A DNA stretch of 64,000 nucleotides from Levilinea sp. (GTDB lineage Bacteria; Chloroflexota; Anaerolineae; Anaerolineales; Anaerolineaceae), in NCBI GenBank assembly GCA_029975215.1, contig JARKPO010000018.1:41451-105450 (forward strand), in the 5' to 3' direction. Both the position numbers and the translations under genes were made by a program. Below, piece after piece: positions 52,358 through 62,649 of this stretch. Position 1 is the first letter of the stretch. Each line of letters opens with the position of its first letter. Below the pieces are notes generated by a model. That model was given only the letters and a program-made list of their open reading frames with translations, had not been told where the DNA came from and did no database searches.

Positions 52358-53014
52358 CTACAGTTCCTTCCCGAAAGCCGCCAACAGCGTCTTCGAAACC
52401 TCGTCAATCTCCCGAGTCCCGTCCACATCCATCAGCAGCCCTTTCTCTCGGTAAAAGGCAATCAAGGGAGCTGTTTGCTCCAGATACACGCGGATGCGCC
52501 GTTCCACCGTCTCCGCCTTATCATCGTCGCGCTGGTACAGCTCCGAACCGTCCACATCGCACACCCCCGCTTTTTGAGGCGGGTTGAACACCTGGTGATA
52601 CACGTGGCCTTCTGCGCGGCAGGTCCAGCGCCCGCTCAAGCGTTTAATCAGCTCTTCGGCAGGCACGGCGATATACGGAACCGCATCCACTTTCCCACCC
52701 ATCTTGGCCAGCATGTCTGCCAGGGCCTGCGCCTGGGCGGGGGTGCGCGGAAAGCCGTCTAGTAAGGCTCCCTGCGCGCAATCTGGGCGGCTCAAGCGTT
52801 CCTCGATCATGGCAATCGTCACATCATCCGGAACCAGCTCACCACGGCCCATAAACGTCTGCGCCAGCTTGCCCAGCTCGGTTTGCGCTTTCAGATTCTC
52901 GCGGAAGATATCCCCCGAAGAGATATGCGCCAGTCCCAAAGCTTTGGATAGCACCGCAGCCTGTGTACCCTTACCGGCCCCAGGAGGCCCCAGCAGAACA
53001 ATATACTTCGCCAT
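52358..53014 (-). CDS. adk: Adenylate kinase with atypical lid ligands
   Basis: 218 aa, long (lid-bearing) form. P-loop GPPGAGKGTQ (9-18), DGFPRTPAQA. The lid has C132, E135, C152 and D155 where zinc-bearing enzymes have four Cys (or C-C-C-D) and Gram-negative enzymes use His/Ser/Asp/Thr, so it is a mixed form whose zinc binding is uncertain. Between secY and map as usual. Confidence 0.95.
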   Translation of the reverse strand: MAKYIVLLGPPGAGKGTQAAVLSKALGLAHISSGDIFRENLKAQTELGKLAQTFMGRGELVPDDVTIAMIEERLSRPDCAQGALLDGFPRTPAQAQALADMLAKMGGKVDAVPYIAVPAEELIKRLSGRWTCRAEGHVYHQVFNPPQKAGVCDVDGSELYQRDDDKAETVERRIRVYLEQTAPLIAFYREKGLLMDVDGTREIDEVSKTLLAAFGKEL

Positions 53015-53018
53015 CGTA

Positions 53019-54359
53019 CTAGCCCTTAATCAAGCCTTCGTCATAACCGTGCAGTTTCAGCTCGGTTTCGATAATCGTGAAGGTATCGCGAACCACGCCC
53101 ACCACGATCAGCAACCCCGCCGAAGAGAGCAGGAACAGCCCAGACTGCGCCCCAACGGGCATCACATAGCTCAACAAATAGGGCATCACCGCCACCAAAC
53201 CCAGGAACAAAGCGCCCGGCAGCGTAATGCGGCGCTGCACTTTGGTCAGATACTTCTGGGTCGGGCCGCCCCGTACCACGCCGGGGATCTGAGCGCCCTG
53301 GCGTTTCAGGTTTTCGCCGTAGTTCTGCTGCGCGAATAAAACGTCCGTGTAGAAGAAGGTGAAAGCCACCACCATCACGAAATACAGCAGAGAATACCAC
53401 GGGCTTTGCGCGCCAAAGGTGCGGTACACACCCAGGGCAAAGTTGCGCACCCATTCCGTCTCGGCGCCGGTGAAGTAGCTGGCCACAATCGCCGGGAAGG
53501 TCATAATGGACTGCGCGAAGATCAGCGGGATCATACCCGCCATGTTCACCATCAAAGGCAGACTGCTGCGCACCGGCATCGACATCCGCGCGCCCATGCG
53601 CCGCCCAGGGAACAGCACCGGCACATTCCGGCGTCCCTGCTGCACAAACACAATCGCCAGGATGGTCAGCACCAGAATGGCCAGGATAATCAGCAGCATC
53701 CACCAGCCGCGCTGAGCATCGCTCAAAATGCCTGCCAGGTTCGAAGGAATCTGCGAGACGATACCCGCAAAGATAATCAGCGACAGGCCCTGATTGGGAA
53801 TGCCGTACTCTGAGATCAATTGACCCAACCAGATCGCAAACATGGTCCCGGCGATCATCACCAACAGCACGGTCACGGTCGGGAGCAGGTTCGCCCCGGT
53901 GAAACCAAAGTTGGTGATCACAGCCTGCCCGCCGCCAAGCGAGTTGAAGATGTTAATCTGGCCCACTGCCGAAAGCAGCGCCATGGGCACTGTGGCAATC
54001 ATGGTCCATTTTTCCATCCACTTCTGCCCTTCGCGGGGGTTCTCTTTCATACGGCGCTCAAGGGCTGGGATGATCGGGATGAGCAGCTGCAGAATAATCT
54101 GAGCCGTGATGTAGGGATACACACCCATCGCCAGCACTGAGAAGCGAGCCACTGTACCGCCCGAGAGCAGGTTCAGCAGCGCAATCAGGTTGCCAGCAGC
54201 GTCGGTGCGTTGAGACAGGGCCGCCAACACGGCTGTATCAATCCCGGGGACCGGAATGTGCGTGGCTACCCGGTACAGGGCCAGCAGTCCCAACGTCACC
54301 AACAGCTTCTTTCGGATGTCCTGCGATTTCCACAAGTAGCGCCAAGCTGAACGCTTCAT
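53019..54359 (-). CDS. secY: Protein translocase subunit SecY
   Basis: 446 aa, ten membrane helices, the protein-conducting channel. Seen: HIPVPGIDTAVLAAL, the plug region LNLLSGGTVARFSVLAMGVYPYITAQII, the cytoplasmic loops and YDEGLIKG at the end. AAAGGAG before the ATG. Confidence 0.97.
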   Translation of the reverse strand: MKRSAWRYLWKSQDIRKKLLVTLGLLALYRVATHIPVPGIDTAVLAALSQRTDAAGNLIALLNLLSGGTVARFSVLAMGVYPYITAQIILQLLIPIIPALERRMKENPREGQKWMEKWTMIATVPMALLSAVGQINIFNSLGGGQAVITNFGFTGANLLPTVTVLLVMIAGTMFAIWLGQLISEYGIPNQGLSLIIFAGIVSQIPSNLAGILSDAQRGWWMLLIILAILVLTILAIVFVQQGRRNVPVLFPGRRMGARMSMPVRSSLPLMVNMAGMIPLIFAQSIMTFPAIVASYFTGAETEWVRNFALGVYRTFGAQSPWYSLLYFVMVVAFTFFYTDVLFAQQNYGENLKRQGAQIPGVVRGGPTQKYLTKVQRRITLPGALFLGLVAVMPYLLSYVMPVGAQSGLFLLSSAGLLIVVGVVRDTFTIIETELKLHGYDEGLIKG

Positions 54360-54388
54360 ATGTGGGTCTCCTTTAGTGGGTTGACCGC

Positions 54389-54841
54389 TTAGGCAACGAT
54401 TTCCACACTGCCGCCGGCAGACTCAATTTTCTCGCGGGCGCTCTTGGTCACGCGCTGAACGCGCACCTTCAACGCCACATTCAATTCGCCGTTTCCTAGA
54501 ATGACCACCGGGTTTTTGGCTTTACGCAGCATGTTCTCCGCCGCCAAAACTTCCCGCGTCACTTCGGTGCCTGCCTCAAAGCGAGCCAACTGCTCCAGGC
54601 TGACTTCGTTATATTCCACCTGATTCGGCGGGGTAAAGCCTTCACCGCGGATGAACGGCAGGCGGCGGTAGAAGGGCAAATTACCGCCCTGGCGGTACAG
54701 ATGGCCGCCCTCGCCCGAGCGAGAACCCTGGCCCTTGGTACCGCGGCCAGCGGTCTTGCCCTGCCCAGCGCCTAAACCCCGTCCCACACGCTTACGGTCT
54801 TTTTTCGCGCCTTCGTTTGGCTGCAAATCGTTCAGTTTCAT
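54389..54841 (-). CDS. rplO: Ribosomal protein L15
   Basis: 150 aa. The Gly/Arg-rich start (GRGLGAGQGKTAGRGTKGQG) and GEGGHLYRQGGNLPFYRRL are diagnostic. Overlaps rpmD by four bases. Confidence 0.97.
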   Translation of the reverse strand: MKLNDLQPNEGAKKDRKRVGRGLGAGQGKTAGRGTKGQGSRSGEGGHLYRQGGNLPFYRRLPFIRGEGFTPPNQVEYNEVSLEQLARFEAGTEVTREVLAAENMLRKAKNPVVILGNGELNVALKVRVQRVTKSAREKIESAGGSVEIVA

Positions 54842-55044
54842 CGTTCTACCTGCTCTTCAATTTCAATCAAATGGCTGATCTTCGCCAGCATCCCGCGCAT
54901 CGTCGGCGTATCGTCATGCTCCACCGTCTGATGCAGCCGGCGCAGACCCAAAGCCTTCAGCGTGGCCTTGTGGCGCACGGAATAACCGATCCCGCTTTTT
55001 ACCAGCGTGATCCGAATCTTCTTGGGTTGGCTGTTCTCAGGCAT
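54838..55044 (-). CDS. rpmD: Ribosomal protein L30
   Basis: 68 aa from the ATG preceded by [27 protein letters not shown] and the TPTMRGML segment. Overlaps both rpsE and rplO. Confidence 0.95.
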   Translation of the reverse strand: MPENSQPKKIRITLVKSGIGYSVRHKATLKALGLRRLHQTVEHDDTPTMRGMLAKISHLIEIEEQVER

Positions 55045-55567
55045 TCTTCCTCCGCTCCCAGAACGGCAGCAGCTCATGCACGGGTTTACCGCGGCGCGCC
55101 GCCTCTTCTTCGGGGGATTTCAGCTGTTCCAGCGCCAGGAAGGTGGCCTTGACCACATTCAACACATTGGCGCTGCCCAGCGATTTGGTCAAAATGTCGC
55201 GCACGCCCGCTGCTTCCAGCACGGCGCGCACGCCGCCCGCCGCGATCACGCCCGTACCAGGCGAAGCCGGTTTCAACAGAACCCGAGCCCCCGCCAAACG
55301 GCCGGTCACTTCGTGCGGGATGGTGGTACCCATCACAAACACCTTGCGCATGTCTTTGCGCGCGCGTTCCGTCGCCTTACGCATGGCATCCGGCACAGCG
55401 TTCGCTTTCCCAACACCCATGCCCACCTTGCCATTATTGTCGCCAATAATAACGGTGACACGGAACTGGAAGCGACGCCCACCCTTCACCACTTTGGCTA
55501 CGCGGGCGATTTCTACCACGCGCTCATCGAACTGCTCTTCTAAGGGTTGATATTCCATCATATCCAT
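55037..55567 (-). CDS. rpsE: Ribosomal protein S5
   Basis: 176 aa. [25 protein letters not shown] and [23 protein letters not shown] are diagnostic. Contributes to decoding accuracy. Confidence 0.97.
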   Translation of the reverse strand: MDMMEYQPLEEQFDERVVEIARVAKVVKGGRRFQFRVTVIIGDNNGKVGMGVGKANAVPDAMRKATERARKDMRKVFVMGTTIPHEVTGRLAGARVLLKPASPGTGVIAAGGVRAVLEAAGVRDILTKSLGSANVLNVVKATFLALEQLKSPEEEAARRGKPVHELLPFWERRKNA

Positions 55568-55599
55568 AGTTTTAGGCCCTCATCTTCCTTTCGCTCGCC

Positions 55600-55965
55600 C
55601 TAAAATTCCAGGCCAGCTTCCCGGGCACCGTCAGCCAGGGCTTTGACACGGCCAATGTAGCGGAACCCACCCCGGTCAAACACCACCTTGGTGATCCCCT
55701 TGTCCTTGGCGCGCTGCGCCACCAACTGGCCAACCATCCGAGCCTGTTCCGATTTCTTCAGGCCAACGATTTTGTCGCGCAGGCCGGTGTCAATGCTGGA
55801 GGCAGCTGCCAATGTCAGCCCCGCCTGATCATCAATCACCTGAGCATAAATCTCAGCCGTACTGCGGAACACATTCAAACGAGGGCAATCCGGCGTCCCG
55901 GAAATTTGCTTCCGAACACGCTCATGCCGTCGGATACGAGCTTCTTTGCGAGTCAGTTTCGCCAT
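55600..55965 (-). CDS. rplR: Ribosomal protein L18
   Basis: 121 aa. [24 protein letters not shown] and [28 protein letters not shown]. Binds 5S rRNA. Confidence 0.97.
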   Translation of the reverse strand: MAKLTRKEARIRRHERVRKQISGTPDCPRLNVFRSTAEIYAQVIDDQAGLTLAAASSIDTGLRDKIVGLKKSEQARMVGQLVAQRAKDKGITKVVFDRGGFRYIGRVKALADGAREAGLEF

Positions 55966-55978
55966 AAGCCATCACCTA

Positions 55979-56530
55979 CTATTTCTTGCCTTTACCGGCT
56001 TTACCGGCCTTGCGACGAATCCGTTCGCCCTGATAGCGAATGCCTTTGCCCTTGTAGGGTTCCGGCGGGCGAATCTTGCGGATGTTCGCAGCAACCTGGC
56101 CGACCTGTTCGCGGTCATAACCATTGACCTTGACCTGCCGCGTCTTGGCATCTGCTTCAAAAGAGATCCCAGCCGGCGGTTCGACCACAACGGGGTGTGA
56201 ATAACCCACATACAAAACCAGGTTAGTCCCATCCATCTCGGTGCGGTAACCCACACCATCCACTTCCAGAACCTTGGTGAAACCGGTGCTCACACCCGTC
56301 ACCATATTCTGGAGCAAAGCACGCGTCGTCCCGTGCAGCGCGCGAATGCGGGCTTCTTCGGAGCTACGCTGAACCACCACCTGGTTCCCCTCCAGCGTAA
56401 TGCCGATTTCAGGGGAGAATGTGCGCGCCAGGCTGCCTTTCGGCCCCTTCACGCTCACTTCGCCACCTTCCGCAATGTTAATCTGCACGCCGGCGGGTAC
56501 GTCGATGGGTAATCGACCAATTCGTGACAC
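55979..56530 (-). CDS. rplF: Ribosomal protein L6
   Basis: 183 aa. GTG start (SRIGRLPIDVPAG follows) with AAGGAGG 6 bases upstream; a longer ATG-initiated reading would overlap rpsH and is rejected. Two-repeat fold with VKGPKGSL, and IRKIRPPEPYKGKGIRY near the end. Confidence 0.96.
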   Translation of the reverse strand: MSRIGRLPIDVPAGVQINIAEGGEVSVKGPKGSLARTFSPEIGITLEGNQVVVQRSSEEARIRALHGTTRALLQNMVTGVSTGFTKVLEVDGVGYRTEMDGTNLVLYVGYSHPVVVEPPAGISFEADAKTRQVKVNGYDREQVGQVAANIRKIRPPEPYKGKGIRYQGERIRRKAGKAGKGKK

Positions 56531-56555
56531 AGTTATCCTCCTTACTCCGCCAGGC

Positions 56556-56972
56556 CTACCAGACCTTGCACAGAATTTCGCCGCCAACTCCCAGTTGGCG
56601 CGCCCGTTGTCCGGTCATCACGCCCTTCGGAGTGGACAGGATCGCAATCCCCAAACCCGATAACACCCAGGGGATATCCTGTTTGTGCGTATAAACCCGC
56701 CGTCCAGGGCGGCTCACCCGCTCCAACCCGGTGATCACCGGGCGGCGCTGACGGCGCTCTCCCACGTACTTCAATTTGACGCGCAGGGTGACATGAGACG
56801 GACGGGTTTCATCCACTTTCGTCTCATAACTCTCGATGAAACCTTCTTCCTTCAAAATCCGGGCGATTTCCGCCTTAAGGCTCGAAGAAGGCATCGCAAC
56901 TTCGCTTCTACCGATTAACAGCGCGTTGCGCACACGTGTTAACATATCTCCAATCGGATCGTTCACGCTCAT
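56556..56972 (-). CDS. rpsH: Ribosomal protein S8
   Basis: 138 aa. NDPIGDMLTRVRNALLIG and a C-terminal GVMTGQRARQLGVGGEILCKVW. The second of two close ATGs is preferred because GGAGG is 7 bases before it. Confidence 0.97.
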   Translation of the reverse strand: MSVNDPIGDMLTRVRNALLIGRSEVAMPSSSLKAEIARILKEEGFIESYETKVDETRPSHVTLRVKLKYVGERRQRRPVITGLERVSRPGRRVYTHKQDIPWVLSGLGIAILSTPKGVMTGQRARQLGVGGEILCKVW

Positions 56973-56991
56973 TCTCATTCCTCCGGGCTGA

Positions 56992-57174
56992 CTACCAGGA
57001 TGACTTCACTACGCCGGGTATTTGCCCCTTCAGAGCCAGCTCGCGAAAGCAAATGCGGCACAATCCAAAGCGACGCATGTAACCGCGCGGGCGACCGCAC
57101 ACACGGCAGCGGTTGCGCACCTGGACAGGGTATTCTCGCCGCATTTCACGGAACTTCATGCATTTCTTAGCCAT
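56992..57174 (-). CDS. rpsN: Ribosomal protein S14, zinc (type Z) form
   Basis: 60 aa. Zinc ligands C23, C26, C39 and C42 in [22 protein letters not shown]. Short zinc-binding version rather than the about 100-aa zinc-free one. Confidence 0.97.
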   Translation of the reverse strand: MAKKCMKFREMRREYPVQVRNRCRVCGRPRGYMRRFGLCRICFRELALKGQIPGVVKSSW

Positions 57175-57175
57175 A

Positions 57176-57718
57176 TCAACCCTTCCTGAAAGGCATCCCA
57201 AGCAGTTGCAGCAACATCGCTGCCTGATCATCCGACGGCGCGTTGGTCACGATGGTAATTTCCATCCCGCGCAGCTTGTCGATCTTATCGTATTCAATTT
57301 CGGGGAAGATCAACTGCTCGCGCAGACCCAACGTGTAATTCCCACGACCGTCGAAAGCGTCCGCAGACACACCGCGGAAATCGCGCACGCGCGGCAGAGC
57401 AATGTTCATCAAGCGGTCCAAGAAAGACCACATGCGCTCGCCTCGCAGCGTCACCTTCGCGCCAATCGCGCGACCTTCGCGCAGCTTAAAGTTCGCGATG
57501 CTCTTGCGCGCCTTCGTCACCACCGGCTTCTGACCGGTAATCGCGCTCAAGTCCGCCACAGCTGCATCCAACGCCTTCGGGTTATCCAACGCTTCACCCA
57601 GGCCAATATTCACCACCACTTTTTTGATCGCCGGAACCTGCATGACATTCTCCAGGTTCAGGGCCTTCATCAAAGCAGGGGCCACTTCCGTTTTGTACTG
57701 TTCTTTCAGTCTGTTCAT
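57176..57718 (-). CDS. rplE: Ribosomal protein L5
   Basis: 180 aa. [41 protein letters not shown] and the C-terminal [15 protein letters not shown]. Binds 5S rRNA and P-site tRNA. Confidence 0.97.
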   Translation of the reverse strand: MNRLKEQYKTEVAPALMKALNLENVMQVPAIKKVVVNIGLGEALDNPKALDAAVADLSAITGQKPVVTKARKSIANFKLREGRAIGAKVTLRGERMWSFLDRLMNIALPRVRDFRGVSADAFDGRGNYTLGLREQLIFPEIEYDKIDKLRGMEITIVTNAPSDDQAAMLLQLLGMPFRKG

Positions 57719-57739
57719 ACCTTACGCTCCGAGGCAGGT

Positions 57740-58072
57740 CTACTCGTCGATCAGGCCGTTGCAGCGCTTGCAAATGCGCTGAACCTTCTCACCATCACGC
57801 GAAAGCCCAACCCGCGTGGCCTTATTGCACTTCGGGCAAACCAGCATCACGTTCGAAATGTGGATCGGCGACTCAAAGCGCACCAGACCGGGGTTCATGG
57901 TGCGGCCCTTGGCCTGCACCTGGCGCTGGTGTTTCGTGCGCAGGTTCACGCCCTGCACCACCACGCGTCCCTCATCCGGGGTCACTTTAATCACTTCCCC
58001 GCGCTTACCCTTATCCTCAGAGCGACCGCTGATCACTTCGATCTGATCACCCTTGCGAATCTTGACACTCAT
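57740..58072 (-). CDS. rplX: Ribosomal protein L24 with zinc-finger-like Cys pairs
   Basis: 110 aa. KOW motif [20 protein letters not shown]. Four Cys (C79, C82, C101, C104) in the C-terminal part suggest a zinc ribbon, found in many but not all bacterial L24. Key early assembly protein. Confidence 0.96.
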   Translation of the reverse strand: MSVKIRKGDQIEVISGRSEDKGKRGEVIKVTPDEGRVVVQGVNLRTKHQRQVQAKGRTMNPGLVRFESPIHISNVMLVCPKCNKATRVGLSRDGEKVQRICKRCNGLIDE

Positions 58073-58097
58073 GGCATCGCTCCTGTTATTCGCTCGC

Positions 58098-58469
58098 CTA
58101 CAGCACTTCCGGCGCCAGCGAAACAATCTTCATAAAGCCTTTTTCACGCAGTTCGCGCGCCACCGGACCAAAAATACGGGTGCCTTTCGGATTCGCTCCG
58201 TCATTGTCCAGGATCACCGCCGCGTTATCATCGAACCGGATGGTCGAGCCATCCTCACGGCGCCATTCCTTCGCGCAGCGCACAATCACGGCCTTGACAA
58301 TGTCGCTCTTCTTCACAGAGCCTTGTGGGGCTGCCGATTTCACCGTCGCCACCACCACATCGCCAACGCGCCCATACCGCCGCACCGAGCCGCCCATAAT
58401 ATGGATTACCAGCAGTTCGCGCGCTCCGGTGTTGTCGGCCACTGTCAGACGAGATTCTTGCTGAATCAT
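58098..58469 (-). CDS. rplN: Ribosomal protein L14
   Basis: 123 aa. [40 protein letters not shown] and [26 protein letters not shown] before the ATG. Confidence 0.98.
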   Translation of the reverse strand: MIQQESRLTVADNTGARELLVIHIMGGSVRRYGRVGDVVVATVKSAAPQGSVKKSDIVKAVIVRCAKEWRREDGSTIRFDDNAAVILDNDGANPKGTRIFGPVARELREKGFMKIVSLAPEVL

Positions 58470-58472
58470 GGC

Positions 58473-58742
58473 TTACTCTCCTTCACCGACGGTCTCGCCT
58501 TCACCGTGGCGCATGATGGTTTCCACCACCCAGGTCTTCTCTTTCGAAAGCGGGCGGCTTTCCACAATTTGAACCTGATCTCCAACCTGGCAGTTGAGTT
58601 CATCGTGCGCCTTCACCCGCTTGGTCTCGTGCACCACCTTGCGGTACAGCGGATGGCGGAACGTGCGTTTGATCTCAACCACAACCGTCTTCATCATTTT
58701 GTTGCTCGTCACAACTCCAATCAAACGGCGGCGTTCGTTCAT
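58473..58742 (-). CDS. rpsQ: Ribosomal protein S17
   Basis: 89 aa. LIGVVTSNKMMKTVVVEIKR and DDLNCQ-like region AHDELNCQVGDQVQIVESRP, then an acidic tail. ATGA overlap with rpmC. Confidence 0.97.
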   Translation of the reverse strand: MNERRRLIGVVTSNKMMKTVVVEIKRTFRHPLYRKVVHETKRVKAHDELNCQVGDQVQIVESRPLSKEKTWVVETIMRHGEGETVGEGE

Positions 58743-58951
58743 TTTTCACCTTCCTGCTTCTGCCCTTGCTCGCGCTCGTGCAGAATGGTTTCATAGCGCG
58801 CAATCAAGCGCCGCGTCTGTTTCAGACGGCTGGTGTCGGTCAGCTGCCCGGTGACCACCTGAAACCGCAGGTTCATCAATTCCCGGCGCGTATCGTCCAG
58901 CTTCGTCTGCAACTCATTCGTCGATAAAAGCCGCATTTCACTCGTTTTCAT
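58739..58951 (-). CDS. rpmC: Ribosomal protein L29
   Basis: 70 aa, two helices. [24 protein letters not shown] and [15 protein letters not shown]. Sits at the polypeptide exit tunnel. Confidence 0.96.
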   Translation of the reverse strand: MKTSEMRLLSTNELQTKLDDTRRELMNLRFQVVTGQLTDTSRLKQTRRLIARYETILHEREQGQKQEGEK

Positions 58952-59375
58952 TTTGTTCTCCTACCATATCGCCCCGGGCAACCACTTTCGTCCGGATGGA
59001 GAACTTGTAGGCTGCCTGATGCAGAGCTTCCACGGCGATCGCCTGCGGCAAACCACCCAGCTCCAGCATAATCCGGCCCGGTTTCACAACCGCCACCCAA
59101 TACTCCACGCCGCCTTTCCCTTTACCCATGCGGGTTTCCGGGGGTTTCTGCGTATACGGATGGTCAGGGAAAATGCGGATCCACGCCTTACCGCGGCGAC
59201 GCATCACCCGCACCAGCGCCCGGCGCGCAGCTTCGATCTGGCGGGCCGAAACCCAACCCGGCTCCAAAGCTTGCAAACCGAATTCGCCGAAGGTGACCTC
59301 CGCCCCGCGCAGCGCCTTACCGCGCATGCGGCCGCGCTGCTGTTTGCGGTATTTAACACGCTTTGGCATCAACAT
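58938..59375 (-). CDS. rplP: Ribosomal protein L16
   Basis: 145 aa. [39 protein letters not shown] and [19 protein letters not shown]. Overlaps rpmC by 14 bases. A-site tRNA contact. Confidence 0.97.
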   Translation of the reverse strand: MLMPKRVKYRKQQRGRMRGKALRGAEVTFGEFGLQALEPGWVSARQIEAARRALVRVMRRRGKAWIRIFPDHPYTQKPPETRMGKGKGGVEYWVAVVKPGRIMLELGGLPQAIAVEALHQAAYKFSIRTKVVARGDMVGEQNENE

Positions 59376-59420
59376 AATCGCTACCTCTTTCGTCTGTCTG
59401 GGTCAGAGCGCTGCCCAGGT

Positions 59421-60098
59421 TTATTCGCTGACGTACACACCCTCGGTGGCTTCGGCTTTCTCTTCCACCGTCGGCAGTACTTCACCCTTGTAGATCCAGA
59501 CCTTGATCCCGATCTGGCCGTACGTCGTCAATGCCTCCGCACGCGAGAAATCCAAATCCGCACGCAGCGTCTGCAACGGCACGCGCCCTTCGCGCAGCCA
59601 AACCGTCCGCGCCATTTCTGCACCGCTCAAGCGGCCCGACACCGAAATCCGGATGCCCTCGGCGCCCTGGCGCATGGCCTGCTGAATGGCGCGCTTCATC
59701 GCCCGCCGGTAGCTCACACGCCGCTGAATCTGCCCGGCAATGTTCACTGCCACAAGGTAAGCGTCGGTATCGGGGTTCTTGATCTCTTTGATTTCCAGAT
59801 CAATCTTCTTCCCGGTCAGCGCTTCCAAATCCTGGCGGATTTTCTTCACTGTATCGCCCTTGCGGCCGATCAAAATGCCCGGTTTCGCGGTGTGAACGAT
59901 CACCTTCACCTTGCCAGGGAAGCGTTCCACTTCCACCAGCGAAACGCCAGCCCGGTCGGTTTGGGAATGGATCAACTTGCGGATCTGAATATCCTGATGC
60001 AGTTGATCGGTGTATTCGTCACCCTCGGCATACCACCGCCCTTCCCAGGGCCGGTTGATGTTCAGACGAAAACCGATTGGATGTACTTTTCGACCCAT
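59421..60098 (-). CDS. rpsC: Ribosomal protein S3
   Basis: 225 aa from the ATG preceded by AGGAG; a 50-residue upstream reading is rejected because it runs into rplV. GRKVHPIGFRLNINRPWEGR, the KH region PGILIGRKGDTVKKIRQDLE and GRLSGAEMARTVWLREGRVPL. mRNA entry and helicase activity. Confidence 0.97.
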   Translation of the reverse strand: MGRKVHPIGFRLNINRPWEGRWYAEGDEYTDQLHQDIQIRKLIHSQTDRAGVSLVEVERFPGKVKVIVHTAKPGILIGRKGDTVKKIRQDLEALTGKKIDLEIKEIKNPDTDAYLVAVNIAGQIQRRVSYRRAMKRAIQQAMRQGAEGIRISVSGRLSGAEMARTVWLREGRVPLQTLRADLDFSRAEALTTYGQIGIKVWIYKGEVLPTVEEKAEATEGVYVSE

Positions 60099-60160
60099 AG
60101 TAACTCCTGGTGTGTCTCTTTCCGTCCCGGCCCTTTCCCCTGCCCAGACGGACCATTGTT

Positions 60161-60502
60161 CTACTCGCGTTCCCGCAAAATCACGGTGATGTGCGAATTC
60201 CGCCGTAAAATCGGCTTGAAGCGTCCGCGAGCGCCAAACCGGCGCCATTTCCGCGTCGGGGCCTCATCCGCGGTGATTTTGTACACGTACAAATCATCCC
60301 GGTTCAGGCCAAAATTCTCCTCCGCGTTCGCCACTGCCGAAGCCAACAGCTTACCCACGTGGCGCGCAGCCACTTTGGGGGTGAACTTCAGCAGGTTCAA
60401 CGCGTCCACAGCCGTTTTCCCGCGCACCAAATCAATCACCAGGCGGGCTTTTTGGGCCGAAACGCCGCAATTGCTTAATTTCGCAATAACATCTGAGGCC
60501 AT
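60161..60502 (-). CDS. rplV: Ribosomal protein L22
   Basis: 113 aa. SAQKARLVIDLVRGKTAVDALNLL (macrolide-tunnel protein) and the extended loop RKWRRFGARGRFKPILRRNSHI. Confidence 0.97.
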   Translation of the reverse strand: MASDVIAKLSNCGVSAQKARLVIDLVRGKTAVDALNLLKFTPKVAARHVGKLLASAVANAEENFGLNRDDLYVYKITADEAPTRKWRRFGARGRFKPILRRNSHITVILRERE

Positions 60503-60505
60503 GGC

Positions 60506-60781
60506 TTATTTCCTCGAGGATTTCTCTGCTACGTGACCACGGAAATGGCGCGTAGGAGCAAATTCACCCAGGCGGTGTCCCACCATATTCTCGGTGACAT
60601 AGATCGGCACATGCCGCCGACCATCGTGCACCGCAATGGTGTGCCCGACCATCTGTGGGAAGATCACACTCGCGCGGCTCCAGGTGCGCAGCACCTTCTT
60701 CTCGCCCCGAGTGTTCATCGCTTCAATCTTCTTCAGAAGCTTTGGTTCAATAAACGGTACTTTCTTTAACGAACGTGACAT
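60506..60781 (-). CDS. rpsS: Ribosomal protein S19
   Basis: 91 aa. [33 protein letters not shown] and [18 protein letters not shown]. Head of the 30S. Confidence 0.98.
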   Translation of the reverse strand: MSRSLKKVPFIEPKLLKKIEAMNTRGEKKVLRTWSRASVIFPQMVGHTIAVHDGRRHVPIYVTENMVGHRLGEFAPTRHFRGHVAEKSSRK

Positions 60782-60820
60782 CTTTTTCGTCCTCTCTTAC
60801 CAGATCAGCGCCCTGGTATC

Positions 60821-61660
60821 CTACCGGCCACTGTTCGCATTACGGCGGCGAACGATGTATTGGTTCGTCCGCTTGTTGCGGCGGGTCTTGTAACCCAGGG
60901 TGGGTTTACCCCACGGGGTCTTGGGACCAGGCATACCCACAGGTTGGCGGCCTTCACCACCCCCATGCGGATGGTCGCGCGGGGACATCGCCGTACCGCG
61001 CACCGTGGGGCGAATGCCCAAATGGCGCTTGCGGCCCGCTTTCCCCAGCTTGATGTTGCTGTGGTCCAGGTTGCCCACCTGGCCGATGGTGGCGTAGCAG
61101 GTCTGACGCACCAGGCGAACCTCACCCGAGGGCAAGCGCACCTGCGCGTAATCGCCTTCCTTGGCCAGCAGTTGGGCTGCAGCGCCCGCTGCGCGCACCA
61201 TTTGCGCACCGCGGCCTTCGGCCAGCTCAATACTGTGGATCAGAGTACCCACCGGAATACTGGAGATCGGCATGCTGTTGCCGGGGCGGATGTCCGCCGT
61301 GCGGCTGGTCACCACCGTATCGCCAACTTTCAAACCCACCGGCGCCAGAATGTAGCGCTTTTCGCCGTCGGCATACACCAACAGCGCCAGGCGCGCCGTG
61401 CGGTTCGGATCGTACTCAATCGCCGAAACTTTCGCGGGGATCTCGCGCTTATTGCGTTTGAAATCCACCAGGCGGATGAATTGGCGGCTGCCGCCGCCCT
61501 GATGCCGCACCGTCACGCGGCCGTACGCATTGCGGCCCGCGCGCTTCTTGCGCACCACAATCAACGAACGTTCGGGGCGGGTTTTGGTAATCTCTTCGAA
61601 CGAATAGCCCGTCATATTGCGCAGGCTAGGCGTAATTGGTTTATAGATCTTGACGGCCAT
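60821..61660 (-). CDS. rplB: Ribosomal protein L2
   Basis: 279 aa. [18 protein letters not shown], the [19 protein letters not shown] region, and the catalytic-centre His in [22 protein letters not shown] joint with rplW. Confidence 0.98.
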   Translation of the reverse strand: MAVKIYKPITPSLRNMTGYSFEEITKTRPERSLIVVRKKRAGRNAYGRVTVRHQGGGSRQFIRLVDFKRNKREIPAKVSAIEYDPNRTARLALLVYADGEKRYILAPVGLKVGDTVVTSRTADIRPGNSMPISSIPVGTLIHSIELAEGRGAQMVRAAGAAAQLLAKEGDYAQVRLPSGEVRLVRQTCYATIGQVGNLDHSNIKLGKAGRKRHLGIRPTVRGTAMSPRDHPHGGGEGRQPVGMPGPKTPWGKPTLGYKTRRNKRTNQYIVRRRNANSGR

Positions 61661-61962
61661 TACTCTACCCCTTCAAAGAACGGAATGCGATCTTCTGCTG
61701 CCAGAGTCACGATCGCCTTCTTGTAACCGGAGTGACGTACAGCCACACGCCGACTGCGCGCCCGCCGCGAGCGTTTCGCCGGGGCATTAATGATGTTCAC
61801 GCGCAGCACCTTCACATCAAACAGCTCTTCAACCGCCTCTTTCACCATCGTGCGGGTGGCATCACCCATCACTTCAAACGCATACTGGTGAAGTTTGCTC
61901 ATCTGGTGGTTCGACTTCTCGGTCACCAGCGGACGGCGGAGAATATCGTAAATAGTAGCCAT
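61660..61962 (-). CDS. rplW: Ribosomal protein L23
   Basis: 100 aa. [14 protein letters not shown] and [27 protein letters not shown]. Binding site for trigger factor and SRP. Confidence 0.97.
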   Translation of the reverse strand: MATIYDILRRPLVTEKSNHQMSKLHQYAFEVMGDATRTMVKEAVEELFDVKVLRVNIINAPAKRSRRARSRRVAVRHSGYKKAIVTLAAEDRIPFFEGVE

Positions 61963-61975
61963 TTCTTACTCCTAC

Positions 61976-62602
61976 CTATCCCAGGTTGTTCGAAATCGTA
62001 TCCAGGCTGGCCAACGGCAGAATCAACTTTTCGTATTTCAGCAGATCCCGGATATTGAGGTAATTCGCCAGCAAAATCTTCGCATCCGGCAGGTTGTTCG
62101 TCGAGCGAACCACACCCTCAAAGCTTTCCTTCTGCGGAATGACGATCAAAGCTTTGGCATCTCCCACCAGAACGTTCAGGGCTTTCGCCATCAAACGCGT
62201 CTTCGGTTCAGCCAGTTCCAGCTTATCCACCACCACAATATTCGCCTCAGCAGCCTTCACCGACAAGGCCGACCGCAACGCCGCCCGCCGCATTTTCAAC
62301 GGCATGGCCTGCGCGTAGCTGCGCGGGTGCGGGGTGTGAATCCGGCCGCCGCCTTTCCAGTGGGCCGCTCGGATTGAACCCTGGCGCGCGCGCCCGGTCC
62401 CTTTTTGACGCCACGGCTTCCGTCCGCCGCCCGAAACTTCACCGCGAACTTTGGTCTGGTGCGTTCCAAGTCGGGCGTTAGCCATTTGGCGGACAAATGC
62501 CTGATGCATCAAGTCTACAAAAATCTCGGCGTTGAAGATCGCCTCCGGCAACTCTGCCGTCCCGACCTTCTTGCCTTCCATGTTGAAGACGTCTACTACC
62601 AT
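61976..62602 (-). CDS. rplD: Ribosomal protein L4
   Basis: 208 aa. ANARLGTHQTKVRGEVSGGGRKPWRQKGTGRAR, the loop reaching the exit tunnel. In E. coli L4 represses the S10 operon; whether that occurs here is open, but the rplC leader is a candidate target. Confidence 0.97.
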   Translation of the reverse strand: MVVDVFNMEGKKVGTAELPEAIFNAEIFVDLMHQAFVRQMANARLGTHQTKVRGEVSGGGRKPWRQKGTGRARQGSIRAAHWKGGGRIHTPHPRSYAQAMPLKMRRAALRSALSVKAAEANIVVVDKLELAEPKTRLMAKALNVLVGDAKALIVIPQKESFEGVVRSTNNLPDAKILLANYLNIRDLLKYEKLILPLASLDTISNNLG

Positions 62603-62649
62603 AGTCTCTAGCTCCCTTTTCGGCTAGGAACAGTTGGCGCTTGCGCAGC

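Noticed and set aside
58953..60536. Plus-strand open frame of 527 codons opposite rplP, rpsC and rplV
   Set aside because: Antisense of three well-identified ribosomal genes; no ribosome site or domain.
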